Assembly: GCA_036489565.1 (NCBI GenBank)
Contig: DASXFN010000086.1
Location: 62,001-126,000, forward strand
Length of the DNA stretch: 64,000 bases
From: JAICKN01 sp036489565
GTDB taxonomy: Bacteria; Acidobacteriota; Terriglobia; Terriglobales; Acidobacteriaceae
Direction: 5' to 3'
The notes under the pieces were generated by a model, which had not been told where the DNA came from, made no database searches, and was given only the letters and a program-made list of their open reading frames with translations. Every line of letters begins with the position of its first letter. Position 1 is the first letter of the stretch. Below are positions 36,247 through 45,214 of this stretch, one piece after another. Position numbers and translations under genes: made by a program.

Positions 36247-37086
36247 TCACATCTTGATTGCTACGATGACCCGTGGAATCCCCTGGAGGTCGGGAATGGT
36301 CTTGACCTCAGCCCAGTCCCGCAGCAATCGCTCCACTTTTTCCGCAATGGTTCCACTCATCTCCATCATGAGCCAACCCCCTGGCTTCAAAGCGGCGTGG
36401 GCCTCGGGGGCTAATCTTTCAATCACTTCCGTCCCGCTTGGCCCGGCGAAGACGGCAGTGCGCGGCTCATGCTTGCGGACTTCCAGTTGCACTATGTCCT
36501 CTTCTGATTCGCCGACGTAGGGAGGGTTAGAGACTATGAAATCGAAGTAATTGAAAGGCAGGCCGTGGAGTAAGTCCGTTTCCTGAAATTTGATTCGTGC
36601 ATGCTGCTCGTGGCGCACGGCGTTCGCGCGAGCGATCTCCAGCGCGGCGGAAGAGATGTCGGTGGCATGAATTTCAGCTTCCACTAGTTCTTTGGCCAGT
36701 GTGATGGCAATGCACCCCGAACCTGTGCCCACGTCCACAATTCGCGGATGCCGCAAGGCCTTTGCCAGCGGAAGTACAGCTTCGACAAGGTGCTCAGTTT
36801 CCGGACGCGGAATCAGCACAGCCGGAGTAACGATAAAATCCAAACCCCAGAACTCCTGATGCCCAGTGATATATTGCGAGGGAACGCCGGACGCACGGCG
36901 CGCCAGTGCTTCCTGATAGCGGGCTTCTTCATTCGGCGTCAGCTTGCGTTCTGGATGCGCATACAAGTAAGCGCGGTCGCAGTCCAGCACGAACATCAGC
37001 AGGATCTCGGCATTCAGGCGCGGCGAGCCCACGTGGGCGTCGGTAAGTTGCTGCACGGCGGAAGTGAATGCGCTGCGAAGAAGCAC
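36247..37086 (-). CDS. prmC: Peptide chain release factor N5-glutamine methyltransferase
   Basis: 279 residues, GTG start. It methylates the Gln of the GGQ motif in RF1/RF2 using S-adenosylmethionine. The helical N-domain (LNAEILLMFVLDCDRAYLYA) precedes a Rossmann-fold domain with VDVGTGSGCIAITLA and the NPPY motif (FIVSNPPYVGESEE), where the Asn binds the target glutamine. It is the last gene of the minus-strand run, 28 bp after pyrB; prfA is usually its partner but is not present here. Confidence 0.94.
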   Translation of the reverse strand: MLLRSAFTSAVQQLTDAHVGSPRLNAEILLMFVLDCDRAYLYAHPERKLTPNEEARYQEALARRASGVPSQYITGHQEFWGLDFIVTPAVLIPRPETEHLVEAVLPLAKALRHPRIVDVGTGSGCIAITLAKELVEAEIHATDISSAALEIARANAVRHEQHARIKFQETDLLHGLPFNYFDFIVSNPPYVGESEEDIVQLEVRKHEPRTAVFAGPSGTEVIERLAPEAHAALKPGGWLMMEMSGTIAEKVERLLRDWAEVKTIPDLQGIPRVIVAIKM

Positions 37087-37114
37087 AGAAGGTATTGAAG
37101 CACAAACTTAGGAT

Positions 37115-38026
37115 TTAACTCGCCCTGCCCAACGCCTTGGCCAGGATCGCCATGCGGACGGGAACGCCGTTGCTGACTTCTTCGACAATCGTGGACTGCG
37201 GACAATCGGCGACTTCCCAGGTAAGTTCAAGGCCACGAATAATTGGGCCTGGATGCATCAGAAGCGCGTCTTTCTTTGCCAGGCGCAGCCGGGGTAGGGT
37301 CATCTGGTAGCGCGCAATGTAATTTTCCAGGCTGATTTTCTCTCCCGCCAGGCGCTCTTTTTGCACTCGCAATACCATGACCACGTCTGCGCCATGGATC
37401 GCGTCCTCGGCGGTGCGCGTGATTCGCAGACCGGGAGCCAGAGTCGCAGCTACTTCGGGAAGAAATTCAGGAGGCCCACAGAGCGCGATCTTCGCCCCGA
37501 ACTTGCTCAGCAAATGGATCGCGGACCGCGCCACACGGCTGTGGTAAATATCTCCGATGATAGCGACCTGCAAATTCTTGAGGGTCTTCTTGTGGCGCAG
37601 GATTGTGTAAGCGTCAAGCAACGCCTGCGAGGGATGCTCATGCATTCCGTCCCCGGCGTTAATGACGGGAATGTCGAGATGGGCGGCCATTAAGGCCGGC
37701 GCACCCGCGTTCGGATGCCGCACCACAATCAAATCCGCGCCGACAGCGCGCAATGTGTAAGCGGTGTCGAGAAGCGATTCTCCCTTTTCAATGCTGGAAC
37801 CGCTGGAGAGCACCAGCGTCGTGGCCGCTCCGAGCGATTGCGCCGCTACTTCAAATGAGCTGCGCGTACGCGTTGAAGCTTCATAAAAAAGCAACAACAC
37901 GCGCTTGCCACGCAACAGCGGGCGTACCTTTCGCGGATTCATTTTGCGGGCAAGGCCAAGCAATCCCGAAATCTCTTCCGCTTTCAGGTGTTCGATTCCC
38001 AGCAGGGATCCGCGAGCAGCTTTCAT
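37115..38026 (-). CDS. pyrB: Aspartate carbamoyltransferase catalytic chain
   Basis: 303 residues. It joins carbamoyl phosphate and aspartate, the first committed step of pyrimidine synthesis. STRTRSSFE (carbamoyl-phosphate site), HPSQALLDAYTI and the C-terminal LMHPGPIIRG are all intact. No pyrI regulatory chain or pyrC follows, which fits a PyrR-linked class of enzyme. It lies 29 bp after pyrR. Confidence 0.96.
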   Translation of the reverse strand: MKAARGSLLGIEHLKAEEISGLLGLARKMNPRKVRPLLRGKRVLLLFYEASTRTRSSFEVAAQSLGAATTLVLSSGSSIEKGESLLDTAYTLRAVGADLIVVRHPNAGAPALMAAHLDIPVINAGDGMHEHPSQALLDAYTILRHKKTLKNLQVAIIGDIYHSRVARSAIHLLSKFGAKIALCGPPEFLPEVAATLAPGLRITRTAEDAIHGADVVMVLRVQKERLAGEKISLENYIARYQMTLPRLRLAKKDALLMHPGPIIRGLELTWEVADCPQSTIVEEVSNGVPVRMAILAKALGRAS

Positions 38027-38055
38027 GATCGTTTGAGATTATATCCGGGAGCAGC

Positions 38056-38631
38056 CTACGCTGGTTTTTCCACCAGCAAAACCTTGTCCGTCTGGTCCAC
38101 TTCGCCCAGTTGCACTTTGATGAATTCCTGCGGCGTTGTCTGGACCTTCCTTCCAACAAACGTGGCCTCAATCGGAAGTTCCCGATGACCGCGATCCACA
38201 AAAATGCAAAGCTGCACGCGGATCGGGCGGCCATGGCGAAACAGCGCGTCCATCGCGGCGCGGGCCGTGCGTCCCGTGTATAGAACGTCGTCCACCAGAA
38301 TGACGGTCTTGCCGGTAATGGGAGTTTCCAACTCCGACTTCTGTACAGGGGGCTTTGCATCCGTCGCGGACAGGTCGTCGCGAAACTGCGTTACGTCCAG
38401 CGTGCCCACAGGCACTTCAACTTTTTCAATACGCGTGATCATCTGCGCCAGCCGCTGTGCCAGCGGAACGCCGCGCTGCCTGATTCCTACTAACGCAAGT
38501 CCGGCCACACCATCATTTTTTTCGATGATTTCATGCGCCAGGCGCACCAGCGTGCGCTCAATTTCCGAGGCGGACATTAACTGGGCCTTTTGCTTCAAAT
38601 TTGTTTGCCGGGAAAGCGTTCGCGGAGTCAT
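38056..38631 (-). CDS. pyrR: PyrR bifunctional regulator / uracil phosphoribosyltransferase
   Basis: 191 residues. The PRPP motif is VILVDDVLYTGRTARAA, and GIRQRGVPLAQRLA matches the family's uracil/UMP region. In Firmicutes PyrR binds pyr mRNA and ends transcription when UMP is high; its presence before pyrB suggests a similar role, but no anti-terminator/terminator pair was seen in the 29-bp gap or upstream. An in-frame ATG at 38577 (MSASEIERTLVRLA) is the usual family start and has AAAGG upstream; the first ATG abuts the upstream stop. Confidence 0.93.
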   Translation of the reverse strand: MTPRTLSRQTNLKQKAQLMSASEIERTLVRLAHEIIEKNDGVAGLALVGIRQRGVPLAQRLAQMITRIEKVEVPVGTLDVTQFRDDLSATDAKPPVQKSELETPITGKTVILVDDVLYTGRTARAAMDALFRHGRPIRVQLCIFVDRGHRELPIEATFVGRKVQTTPQEFIKVQLGEVDQTDKVLLVEKPA

Positions 38632-39390
38632 TTAGTCGTGGTCTGATCTTTCCGTTTTTTCTGTCTGCTCTAACTTAGCTTCACTGTCGGAAGCCGCGTG
38701 GATCTCTGGACGCCACCGGTTCATCAGCATCGCCCCCAGTATCCCGCCTACCATCGCAAGCACCAAAAATACCACGACCGTGAAAATTGCCATGAACGTA
38801 ATCAGCGCGTGGGGATGTTGCGAGGTAAAATCCTGCAAAGTCTTCCTGGCCACAGGGTCTGAATTGCGGTCGATGGCCGTCTGCATGGCCTGTTGCACTA
38901 CTTGATGAAGGTCAAGTTTAGAACGGAAAGCGGCGATAATTCCTACTGCCAGCGCACCGCTTGTGACGCCCAACCGGGCGCCAACCCAACGGGTGATTCT
39001 CGCCGCCTTGTTTCGCTGGCGATAGAAAACAACGGAGAGCACCCCGGCAAAAATCAATCCTAACGCCAGGCTGCCGACAAAACAGATCGTAATCAGTGAG
39101 GCCACCAGCACGGCCAGGATTGCGGAAGGAAGCGCGTTTGACCAATCAACCTTGGCAGCCCCGGCGAATTTCACTCCCGGCAAAGTTACGCGCCGAAGGA
39201 TTCCCGAAGGCGCGGTTTGCGGAACAGGGATAGTCGAAATGACTCGAATCTGCGGCGCGCGGCACTGGGGGCAGAAGGGAATGAAATCTTCAATTACAAG
39301 GCCGCATTGATAACAGGGACGCTCCACTACTTTTAAAGTTACAGGACGGCAGACTATGAGGCAAGCCGCCACCCACGGGCCGCGCAGCAC
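38632..39390 (-). CDS. Zinc-ribbon membrane protein, unknown
   Basis: 252 residues, GTG start; a later GTG at 39327 (MERPCYQCGLV) would still keep the zinc ribbon and may be the real one. The ribbon has two Cys pairs (CYQC, CPQC), followed by three hydrophobic segments (SAILAVLVASLITICFVG, VTSGALAVGIIAAF, FMAIFTVVVFLVLAMVGGIL) and an acidic tail. Zinc-ribbon membrane proteins of this kind are uncharacterised. It stops directly at the pyrR start and begins 11 bp after the lipoprotein gene, so it is inside the operon. Confidence 0.7.
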   Translation of the reverse strand: MLRGPWVAACLIVCRPVTLKVVERPCYQCGLVIEDFIPFCPQCRAPQIRVISTIPVPQTAPSGILRRVTLPGVKFAGAAKVDWSNALPSAILAVLVASLITICFVGSLALGLIFAGVLSVVFYRQRNKAARITRWVGARLGVTSGALAVGIIAAFRSKLDLHQVVQQAMQTAIDRNSDPVARKTLQDFTSQHPHALITFMAIFTVVVFLVLAMVGGILGAMLMNRWRPEIHAASDSEAKLEQTEKTERSDHD

Positions 39391-39401
39391 GCGCCTGAAA
39401 C

Positions 39402-39980
39402 TTAGATCGTCGTGTCCTTGCCGCGCATCTGCACATAAACCAAAGTAAATTTGCAGCCTTTGGCCCGTGGCTCGATTGACACGATGTGCTGATTATTCTT
39501 GCTCCCGGCCTTCAACTCAAAATTGTTGCCCGTATTTTGTTCACAGGTAAGCTCATCGTCTTTGGAATCATCGTGGTAATTCGCAGCGGTACCGCCGCTG
39601 CGGCACTGCAGCACATTTCCATATTTCTTCAATTTGCCCATGTAAAACTGCTTCACCTGTTCAATGGAATCGTCGGACTCATAAGACAAAGCAACAACCT
39701 TCAATCCAAAAAAACCGGTGGCAATGTTTACGTTGGCATTGTTGTGGTTCTGGTCATTCTCTTCCTTGGATGGGCGGGCGCCCGGATAAACGGGAAGTCC
39801 GGTTTCACTCGCATCCGCGTCTTCACTTACGTGCAGCCGCCCGATCGGAGTATCAATCTTCACGTTCTTGCCTTTGTCATCCGCGGTTTTTTGCACGTCC
39901 ACATTGCACGCGGAGAACAGCAATGCCATCACGGGTAGAACCATGATGGCCGTCCGGCGGATAGAAAATTCGCAGTTCAT
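39402..39980 (-). CDS. Small lipoprotein, unknown
   Basis: 192 residues from ATG 39980, which has GGAG upstream and overlaps the GH3 stop (ATGA). A signal with lipobox MALLFSACN gives a lipidated Cys. The body reads IGRLHVSED, GLPVYPGARPSKEENDQN (a sequence also seen in small acidobacterial lipoproteins, from memory) and a Cys-containing C-terminal part (CRSGGTA, CEQNTGN, KGCKFTLVYV). No enzyme motif. Coupled to the GH3 glycosidase gene, it may act in the same compartment. Confidence 0.75.
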   Translation of the reverse strand: MNCEFSIRRTAIMVLPVMALLFSACNVDVQKTADDKGKNVKIDTPIGRLHVSEDADASETGLPVYPGARPSKEENDQNHNNANVNIATGFFGLKVVALSYESDDSIEQVKQFYMGKLKKYGNVLQCRSGGTAANYHDDSKDDELTCEQNTGNNFELKAGSKNNQHIVSIEPRAKGCKFTLVYVQMRGKDTTI

Positions 39981-41857
39981 TGTGGGGCTCCTGCTGTATT
40001 CGTAATAGTCTTTTCGATTCCCGCGCCACGTTCCGCGACGCCGGGAATATTCACCGGCAAATGGCCGCGAATCGCGATTTCTCCGAAAAGCGCTTTCACC
40101 GCGCTGTCCTGCGAAATGGTCGTATTTGAAAATGCGCAAATGTAATTCTGTATCTTTGGGAAGTCCGTAATCAGATATGGATTCCCCAGGCTCACCACGG
40201 CAGTCCGCTCCCCCGCGCGATCCAGTATTTGACGGAATAATTTTCCACTCGCTTCCGGCAGCGCAAGGGAATTTTGCATTACGCCGTTCACCATCTCCGC
40301 CTTCCCCGCTACCGGCGCAACATCCGCGGCCACAACAACTGTTCCTGCTTTGTCCACGGCAGCGAGCACCTCAGGCGAAAGCGCTGCGGCAATTCTTCCA
40401 TCCACATAAAAAACATTCGCGGCTGGAATATGGCTCCTCATCTGGCGCTCAAATTCGCGTCCTGCTGTAGTGCGCATATCATCACTAAAAATAACGACGA
40501 CCATGCCGCGCACTTCTCCTGCCGCTTTGTGATACGAAACAGCCGTTGTCTGTGTTCCATACCTTTTCAAAGGAAGTACCCGGCCGTTGTCCCGAACCAG
40601 CGTGATCGAATCGTCGGCAATCTGGCGGCCTCGCGCTACATTTTCGGGCTTACCAACGATCTCAGCGACGGAATCCATATCCACGAATCTCGCCTTATCC
40701 AGACCCACAGAAGCCTTTGCTTTCAATATTTTGAGCACGGATTCATCCACTCGACTCTGCGGAATTTCACCACTCTCAACCGCCTGCAGCATGACGCGAT
40801 AGCATGCGTCGAGGTTGGCCGGAATCAGTAAGATGTCATTTCCAGCCTTAAAGGCATCCACCGCTTCGCGTCCAGGATTCTGTGCGTATAACCGTGTCAG
40901 CCCCGCCATCTCCAACGCATCGGTGACCACTAAGCCCTTAAATCCAAGTTGCTGTCTGAGCACTCCGTTTATCACCTTTGACGAAGTTGTCGCCACACGA
41001 TTTGTGTCCGGCTCAAGCGCCGGAACTGTAAGGTGCGCGACCATTACCGCATCCACACCCGCTTGAATGGCGTCGCGGAAGGGTGGAAGTTCCACCGACT
41101 GCAGCCGTGCCAAATTTCCCGTCACCTGTGCCAGGCCCAGATGAGAATCGGCGGCGGTATCGCCGTGACCGGGAAAATGTTTGGCCGTAGTCAACATTCC
41201 TGCTGCCTTAGCCCCGCGAATGTATGCGGCGGCAAATGCGCCAACCTGAGCAGGATCGCCTCCAAACGAACGGACATTGATAATGGGATTCGCGGGGTTG
41301 GAATTCACATCCACATCCGGGAAGAAATTCCATTCAATCCCAATGGCGCGCGCTTCCTCGGCGGTGATTCGTCCAAAATCTTCTGCGTACGTTGTATTGC
41401 CGGTCGCGCCAAAGGCCATGGCCGCGGGAAATTCCGTGGCGCCGTTGAAGCGCATGGAGAGCCCTCGTTCAAAATCCGCTGCCACAATCAGCGGCCACTT
41501 GGAATCCTTCTGCAACCGGTTTATTAGTTCCGCCGCTTCATACGGCTCATTTTTGTAAAGGAATGGCCCCTCCGCGCGCACCGTCATCAAGAACGAGCCG
41601 ACGTGGTAATTGCGAATGGTATCTTGCAGCCGCAGATATTCCGGGCTGTTGACGTTCAAAAATTCCGCCTCCACCCGCACCATGAAAAGCTGGCCGATCT
41701 TCTCTTCCAGCGAAAGCTTGCGGAGGGTCTTCTCCGCCCACTTCTCGCCATTGTGGTCAAGCTGCACGGGGCGCGACTGTAGATATTTGTCCTTGGCCGA
41801 AGCTGTAGGAATGAGCAGAACGAAGACAACGATGAAAATGCCGATTTTCCGAAGCAT
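39977..41857 (-). CDS. Secreted GH3 glycosidase (NagZ-like beta-N-acetylhexosaminidase)
   Basis: 626 residues with a signal peptide (IFIVVFVLLIPTASA). The GH3 N-domain carries KHFPGHGDT at residues 226-234, the His-Asp loop diagnostic of NagZ-like enzymes, and the nucleophile Asp313 in VVTDALEMAGL. A second GH3 domain (from about residue 415) completes the protein, unlike single-domain NagZ. It should cleave beta-linked GlcNAc from peptidoglycan or related glycans in the periplasm. It starts 56 bp after miaA and overlaps the following lipoprotein gene. Confidence 0.92.
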   Translation of the reverse strand: MLRKIGIFIVVFVLLIPTASAKDKYLQSRPVQLDHNGEKWAEKTLRKLSLEEKIGQLFMVRVEAEFLNVNSPEYLRLQDTIRNYHVGSFLMTVRAEGPFLYKNEPYEAAELINRLQKDSKWPLIVAADFERGLSMRFNGATEFPAAMAFGATGNTTYAEDFGRITAEEARAIGIEWNFFPDVDVNSNPANPIINVRSFGGDPAQVGAFAAAYIRGAKAAGMLTTAKHFPGHGDTAADSHLGLAQVTGNLARLQSVELPPFRDAIQAGVDAVMVAHLTVPALEPDTNRVATTSSKVINGVLRQQLGFKGLVVTDALEMAGLTRLYAQNPGREAVDAFKAGNDILLIPANLDACYRVMLQAVESGEIPQSRVDESVLKILKAKASVGLDKARFVDMDSVAEIVGKPENVARGRQIADDSITLVRDNGRVLPLKRYGTQTTAVSYHKAAGEVRGMVVVIFSDDMRTTAGREFERQMRSHIPAANVFYVDGRIAAALSPEVLAAVDKAGTVVVAADVAPVAGKAEMVNGVMQNSLALPEASGKLFRQILDRAGERTAVVSLGNPYLITDFPKIQNYICAFSNTTISQDSAVKALFGEIAIRGHLPVNIPGVAERGAGIEKTITNTAGAPQ

Positions 41858-41913
41858 GCTGCAACGATAGTAGAGCAGGCTGCTAGTGGATGGCGAAACT
41901 TAAATGCGAAGGT

Positions 41914-42846
41914 TCAGAGTTTGCATTGCCTCACCTGTTCCACTGCTTGTCCCCGAATTGCCGGATCATCTCCAAAGCCGGAAAGCCAGACCACATCCGG
42001 CTCGCGGCGGAACCACGTCATCTGCCGCTTGGCATAATTGCGATGCGATTGCTGCGCGGCGCTGACGGCCGCGTCATAGTTTAATTGTCCTCGCAATAAC
42101 TGCACCGCCTGCTTGTAACCCAGCGATGACAGTGGCCACGCCTTATCGTCGTATTTCTCCAGCAGTTGCCGAGTCTCTTCCACCAGTCCGGCGGCAAACA
42201 TCTCTTCGGCCCTGCGATTGATTCGCTGATACAGAACTTCGCGCTTCGGATTCAACCCCAACCGCAGCACTCGAAATCCTGTTAGAGGGTCGCGCCCCTG
42301 CTTCCACAAGTCCGTCATCTTGTTCCGCGAGGCCATGCAAACTTCAATCGCCCGGATCAGCTTGGGCGTGTCGTTGGGGTGGATTTTATCCGCCGCCGCT
42401 GTATCCATGCGGCGCAATACCGAACTCAGGTAGCCAGCGCCCTTCTGTTCCGCACGCTGCCTCAATCGTTCCCGCAACGCGTCCGACCTCTGCGGCCCAA
42501 CGAAAAGCCCCTCCAGCAAGGCGCGCAGATAAAGCCCGGTTCCGCCCACCACAATCGGCAAATGGTTTCGCTCTTTGATCTGCTGCAACGCCTCCCGCGC
42601 CAGCCGCGCATATTCGCCCGCAGTCATGTGACCGTCAGGCTCAACCAGATCAAACAAATGGTGTGGCGCCAGCGCGCGCTCCTCCGCGTTTGGCTTGGCC
42701 GTGCCAATTTCAAATTCCCGGTACATGGCGACGGAATCGCAATTCACAATTTCGCCGGCAAACTCTTGCGCCAGCGCGAGAGAAAGCGCGGTCTTGCCGC
42801 TCCCGGTCGCGCCCAGAATCACCACCAGTAAAGGATCAGCAGCCAC
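41914..42846 (-). CDS. miaA: tRNA dimethylallyltransferase
   Basis: 310 residues, GTG start directly after the stop of a small membrane-protein gene. It adds a dimethylallyl group to A37 of tRNAs that read codons starting with U. The P-loop GATGSGKT is at residues 12-19. CDSVAMYREFEIGTAKP and VVGGTGLYLRALLEG are the usual substrate-binding segments. The last part (NYAKRQMTWFRREPDVVWLS) is characteristic. Confidence 0.96.
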   Translation of the reverse strand: MAADPLLVVILGATGSGKTALSLALAQEFAGEIVNCDSVAMYREFEIGTAKPNAEERALAPHHLFDLVEPDGHMTAGEYARLAREALQQIKERNHLPIVVGGTGLYLRALLEGLFVGPQRSDALRERLRQRAEQKGAGYLSSVLRRMDTAAADKIHPNDTPKLIRAIEVCMASRNKMTDLWKQGRDPLTGFRVLRLGLNPKREVLYQRINRRAEEMFAAGLVEETRQLLEKYDDKAWPLSSLGYKQAVQLLRGQLNYDAAVSAAQQSHRNYAKRQMTWFRREPDVVWLSGFGDDPAIRGQAVEQVRQCKL

Positions 42847-42981
42847 TCAGCGCAATCTCCATGGAATATTGTGCCAGTAGCGCGCGAGGGCATAGACGAG
42901 GATGACAATCACAATCACCAAAATGCCCTGCGTCTCCAATTTTCTGACCGGCTTTTTGGGCGAAGCGGGCATGGCCAGCAT
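42847..42981 (-). CDS. 44-residue single-pass membrane protein upstream of miaA
   Basis: A 45-codon frame, too short for usual ORF lists, ends with TGA immediately before the miaA GTG. It reads MLAMPASPKKPVRKLE, then a membrane helix (GILVIVIVILVYALARYW) and a short basic end (HNIPWRLR). A second ATG at 42972 is possible. The positive-inside charge pattern (KKPVRK before the helix) and the exact junction with miaA argue for a real, translationally coupled gene. Function is unknown. Confidence 0.6.
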   Translation of the reverse strand: MLAMPASPKKPVRKLETQGILVIVIVILVYALARYWHNIPWRLR

Positions 42982-43044
42982 TGTATCTCTCCCCGCTGAC
43001 GACGCATAAATCCACGTGCATCGGTGCTAAACTACCTCCTCGCT

Positions 43045-43890
43045 ATGTTGCCGCCGCAGGCCAGCCCCACTGGCAAAATTATCCGCTTCGGAGTTTTTGA
43101 AGCCGATCTCGCTTCCGGGGAACTTCGCAGGAATGGCGTCCGCGTACGTCTTCAGGAACAGCCGTTTCAGGTCCTTGTGTCTTTGCTGGAGCGGCCCGGA
43201 GAAGTGCTCACGCGCGAAGACCTTCGGCAGAAACTCTGGCCCGGCGACACCTTTGTTGATTTCGACCACAGCCTCAACACGGCGGTAAACAAAATCCGCG
43301 AGGCCCTCGGCGATTCCCCCTCCACTCCAGCGTATGTCGAAACGGTCGCCCGCCGCGGCTACCGATTCATTGGAACAATTGATTCGCAGGCGGCCACCGC
43401 TTCGCCGTCTCCTCTTCCCACGCCGGAAGTCCCAGAAAATAAGCCCGCCGCATTCCATCCCGAACTAAATATTCCCCTTCCCCATCGCGCCGTTCCCCGC
43501 GCTTTGTTCGCGTTGGTCCAGATCATGTACGCCGTGTTTTATGTGGAAGCATTATTCCATTGGCGCGGAGCCGATTCCGCTCTCACTCTCTACCTTCCCG
43601 CCTCCGCCGCCGGGCCTGTTCTCGCGGCCATGCTCGTGACCGCGGCGGTCGGCATTGCTCTGCGCTGCTATTTCATTTCCGCCGTTGGTTTTGACTACCA
43701 ATATTTGCGAATAGATTTTGAGCTCATGTTTATCGCGGTCCTGTTTCTCGACGAACTCTGGGCGCTCTCGCCTTTTTTGGCCGCGGATAAAATCGGCTTC
43801 GGACTCGCCTTCGCCGCGACTGCTGCCTTGTTGTACGTTCCATTTTCTGAACGAACCCTGCTGCGCATGGCCTATCCGGCGAAATACTGA
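43045..43890 (+). CDS. Winged-helix DNA-binding membrane protein
   Basis: 281 residues from ATG 43045 (a GTG seven codons upstream is possible). The OmpR/ToxR-type winged helix is at about residues 10-105: IRFGVFEADLASGELRRNG, LLERPGEVLTREDLRQKLWP, VDFDHSLNTAVNKIREALGD, YVETVARRGYRFIG. After a Pro-rich linker come about four membrane helices (LFALVQIMYAVFYVEALF and others). Acidobacteria encode many such membrane-bound regulators, usually with TPR or WD40 tails; this one has only membrane helices. It is divergent from the small miaA-upstream gene. Confidence 0.85.
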   Translation: MLPPQASPTGKIIRFGVFEADLASGELRRNGVRVRLQEQPFQVLVSLLERPGEVLTREDLRQKLWPGDTFVDFDHSLNTAVNKIREALGDSPSTPAYVETVARRGYRFIGTIDSQAATASPSPLPTPEVPENKPAAFHPELNIPLPHRAVPRALFALVQIMYAVFYVEALFHWRGADSALTLYLPASAAGPVLAAMLVTAAVGIALRCYFISAVGFDYQYLRIDFELMFIAVLFLDELWALSPFLAADKIGFGLAFAATAALLYVPFSERTLLRMAYPAKY

Positions 43891-43984
43891 TTACGAAGAT
43901 CAAGTCTTTACAACGGTGTATTTAGGGAAGTCAGGAAGAAGGAATCTTCCACTGGCGGATGGCGACCGAATTTCGATTTGGAAA

Positions 43985-45214
43985 TTAATGTCTAGACCGA
44001 TGCCGAACAACAAAGTCCGTGGCCGGTGAGAATTCGGTCAGCGCCGCAAGTAGCTCGGCGTTCTTCGCGTAAATCGTCTTAAGTCGCCGTAACGCCTTTT
44101 CTCCGAAGACAGGTTCAATCGATCGAGCAAACTCAACCAAGCCACTCAGGTGATTCAAATACGCAATTGGGTGCTTGGATCGAACGAAACGAGCGTGCTC
44201 GATCAGACCCTTGGTCTCGATATAGTGGAGCGCCACTTCGATGTGATTTTTCGTCTGACGTTTCAGCCGTGGTTGAGTATCGTTGACGACCAAGCCGGTG
44301 ACAGTCTTTCTCGCACCAGGCCCAAGGATATGCGTCTTCTTTCTGTTCACTACGAACCCGTGGTCACCCAGCACGCGGCGGATGCGTTGTAAAACGGCTT
44401 GGCAGGTCGCTCGCGAACCCTCAGAAAACGAAACGATCAAATCGTCCGCATAGCGCGTGTAGACACCTCCGAATTCAGATGCAATCGCTGTGACTTGTTC
44501 GTCTAGCTTCACGGCGATCAGATTAGACAGCATCGGACTGGTAGGAGCACCCTGAGGAAGATGCCCACTTTGGGATGCGTCATAGGGAACCGAAGGACGA
44601 GGACCGCGCGTTCGCTCGTTCCATCTCCACTTCAGATCGCGCTGGCGGAAGCGCGCGACCGCAGGCGGAGCCACTCGCGTGCAAATCCGTGCCATTTCAA
44701 ACGAGAGTAGCGCTGGGTAGCCGAGTTTCCGAAAAACCCAATAAACCTGTCGTTCGGAGACCGATTCGAAGAAATCATGAATGTCAATCTTTACCATCCA
44801 CCGCGAATCCGCGTGTTCCTCGGCATTGCGCAGGATGGAACAGTTTTTCGCATACGCGCGGCTCGCTTTGTTCAAATGCGCGACCGCCCCCAGAGAACTT
44901 AGAATATGAGCTGCGATCCAGTTCTGCACGACCCGTATTTGGGTGGCTGGCACGCAAATCCAGCGCTGACCGCCCGAGGATTTCTGCTTTGGATAGACCC
45001 GGTAGTCCCCTTTGAGCCGTTCGCGTTTGATGGTCGTTCGGAGCCGCTTCCAGGGTACACCGGACAAGACTGATAGATGCATGAGCGAAAAAACCACCGG
45101 CACTTGCCGCGACTGCATTTCGAGGAAACGTTGCTTAAGCGCTTCTTTATATCCGGGATCTGCGGTGAATTGAGCGAGCCCATGCTCGAATTGATGAAGA
45201 GTTGGTCCTAGCAT
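43985..45214 (-). CDS. Retron reverse transcriptase
   Basis: 409 residues. Retron RTs copy part of their own non-coding RNA into msDNA, and with an effector guard against phage. Motifs: SILRNAEEH at 127-134 holds the retron-specific NAxxH (130-134); KIDIHDFF at 142-149 is the RT-A motif; HLPQGAPTSP at 218-227; YADD catalytic box at 255-258; and VTG at 305-307 (KTVTGLVVN), the second retron hallmark. There is no maturase or endonuclease domain, which excludes a group II intron protein. The ATG lies inside the a2 strand of the predicted ncRNA. It runs tail to tail with the winged-helix gene. Confidence 0.93.
   Translation of the reverse strand: MLGPTLHQFEHGLAQFTADPGYKEALKQRFLEMQSRQVPVVFSLMHLSVLSGVPWKRLRTTIKRERLKGDYRVYPKQKSSGGQRWICVPATQIRVVQNWIAAHILSSLGAVAHLNKASRAYAKNCSILRNAEEHADSRWMVKIDIHDFFESVSERQVYWVFRKLGYPALLSFEMARICTRVAPPAVARFRQRDLKWRWNERTRGPRPSVPYDASQSGHLPQGAPTSPMLSNLIAVKLDEQVTAIASEFGGVYTRYADDLIVSFSEGSRATCQAVLQRIRRVLGDHGFVVNRKKTHILGPGARKTVTGLVVNDTQPRLKRQTKNHIEVALHYIETKGLIEHARFVRSKHPIAYLNHLSGLVEFARSIEPVFGEKALRRLKTIYAKNAELLAALTEFSPATDFVVRHRSRH

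Noticed and set aside
38026..38056. PyrR-controlled attenuator between pyrR and pyrB
   Set aside because: The gap is only 29 bp and contains no terminator/anti-terminator stems.
43985..45214. Group II intron or diversity-generating retroelement RT
   Set aside because: No maturase or endonuclease domain, no intron domain V-like hairpin next to the gene and no template/variable repeat pair seen; NAxxH and VTG favour a retron.
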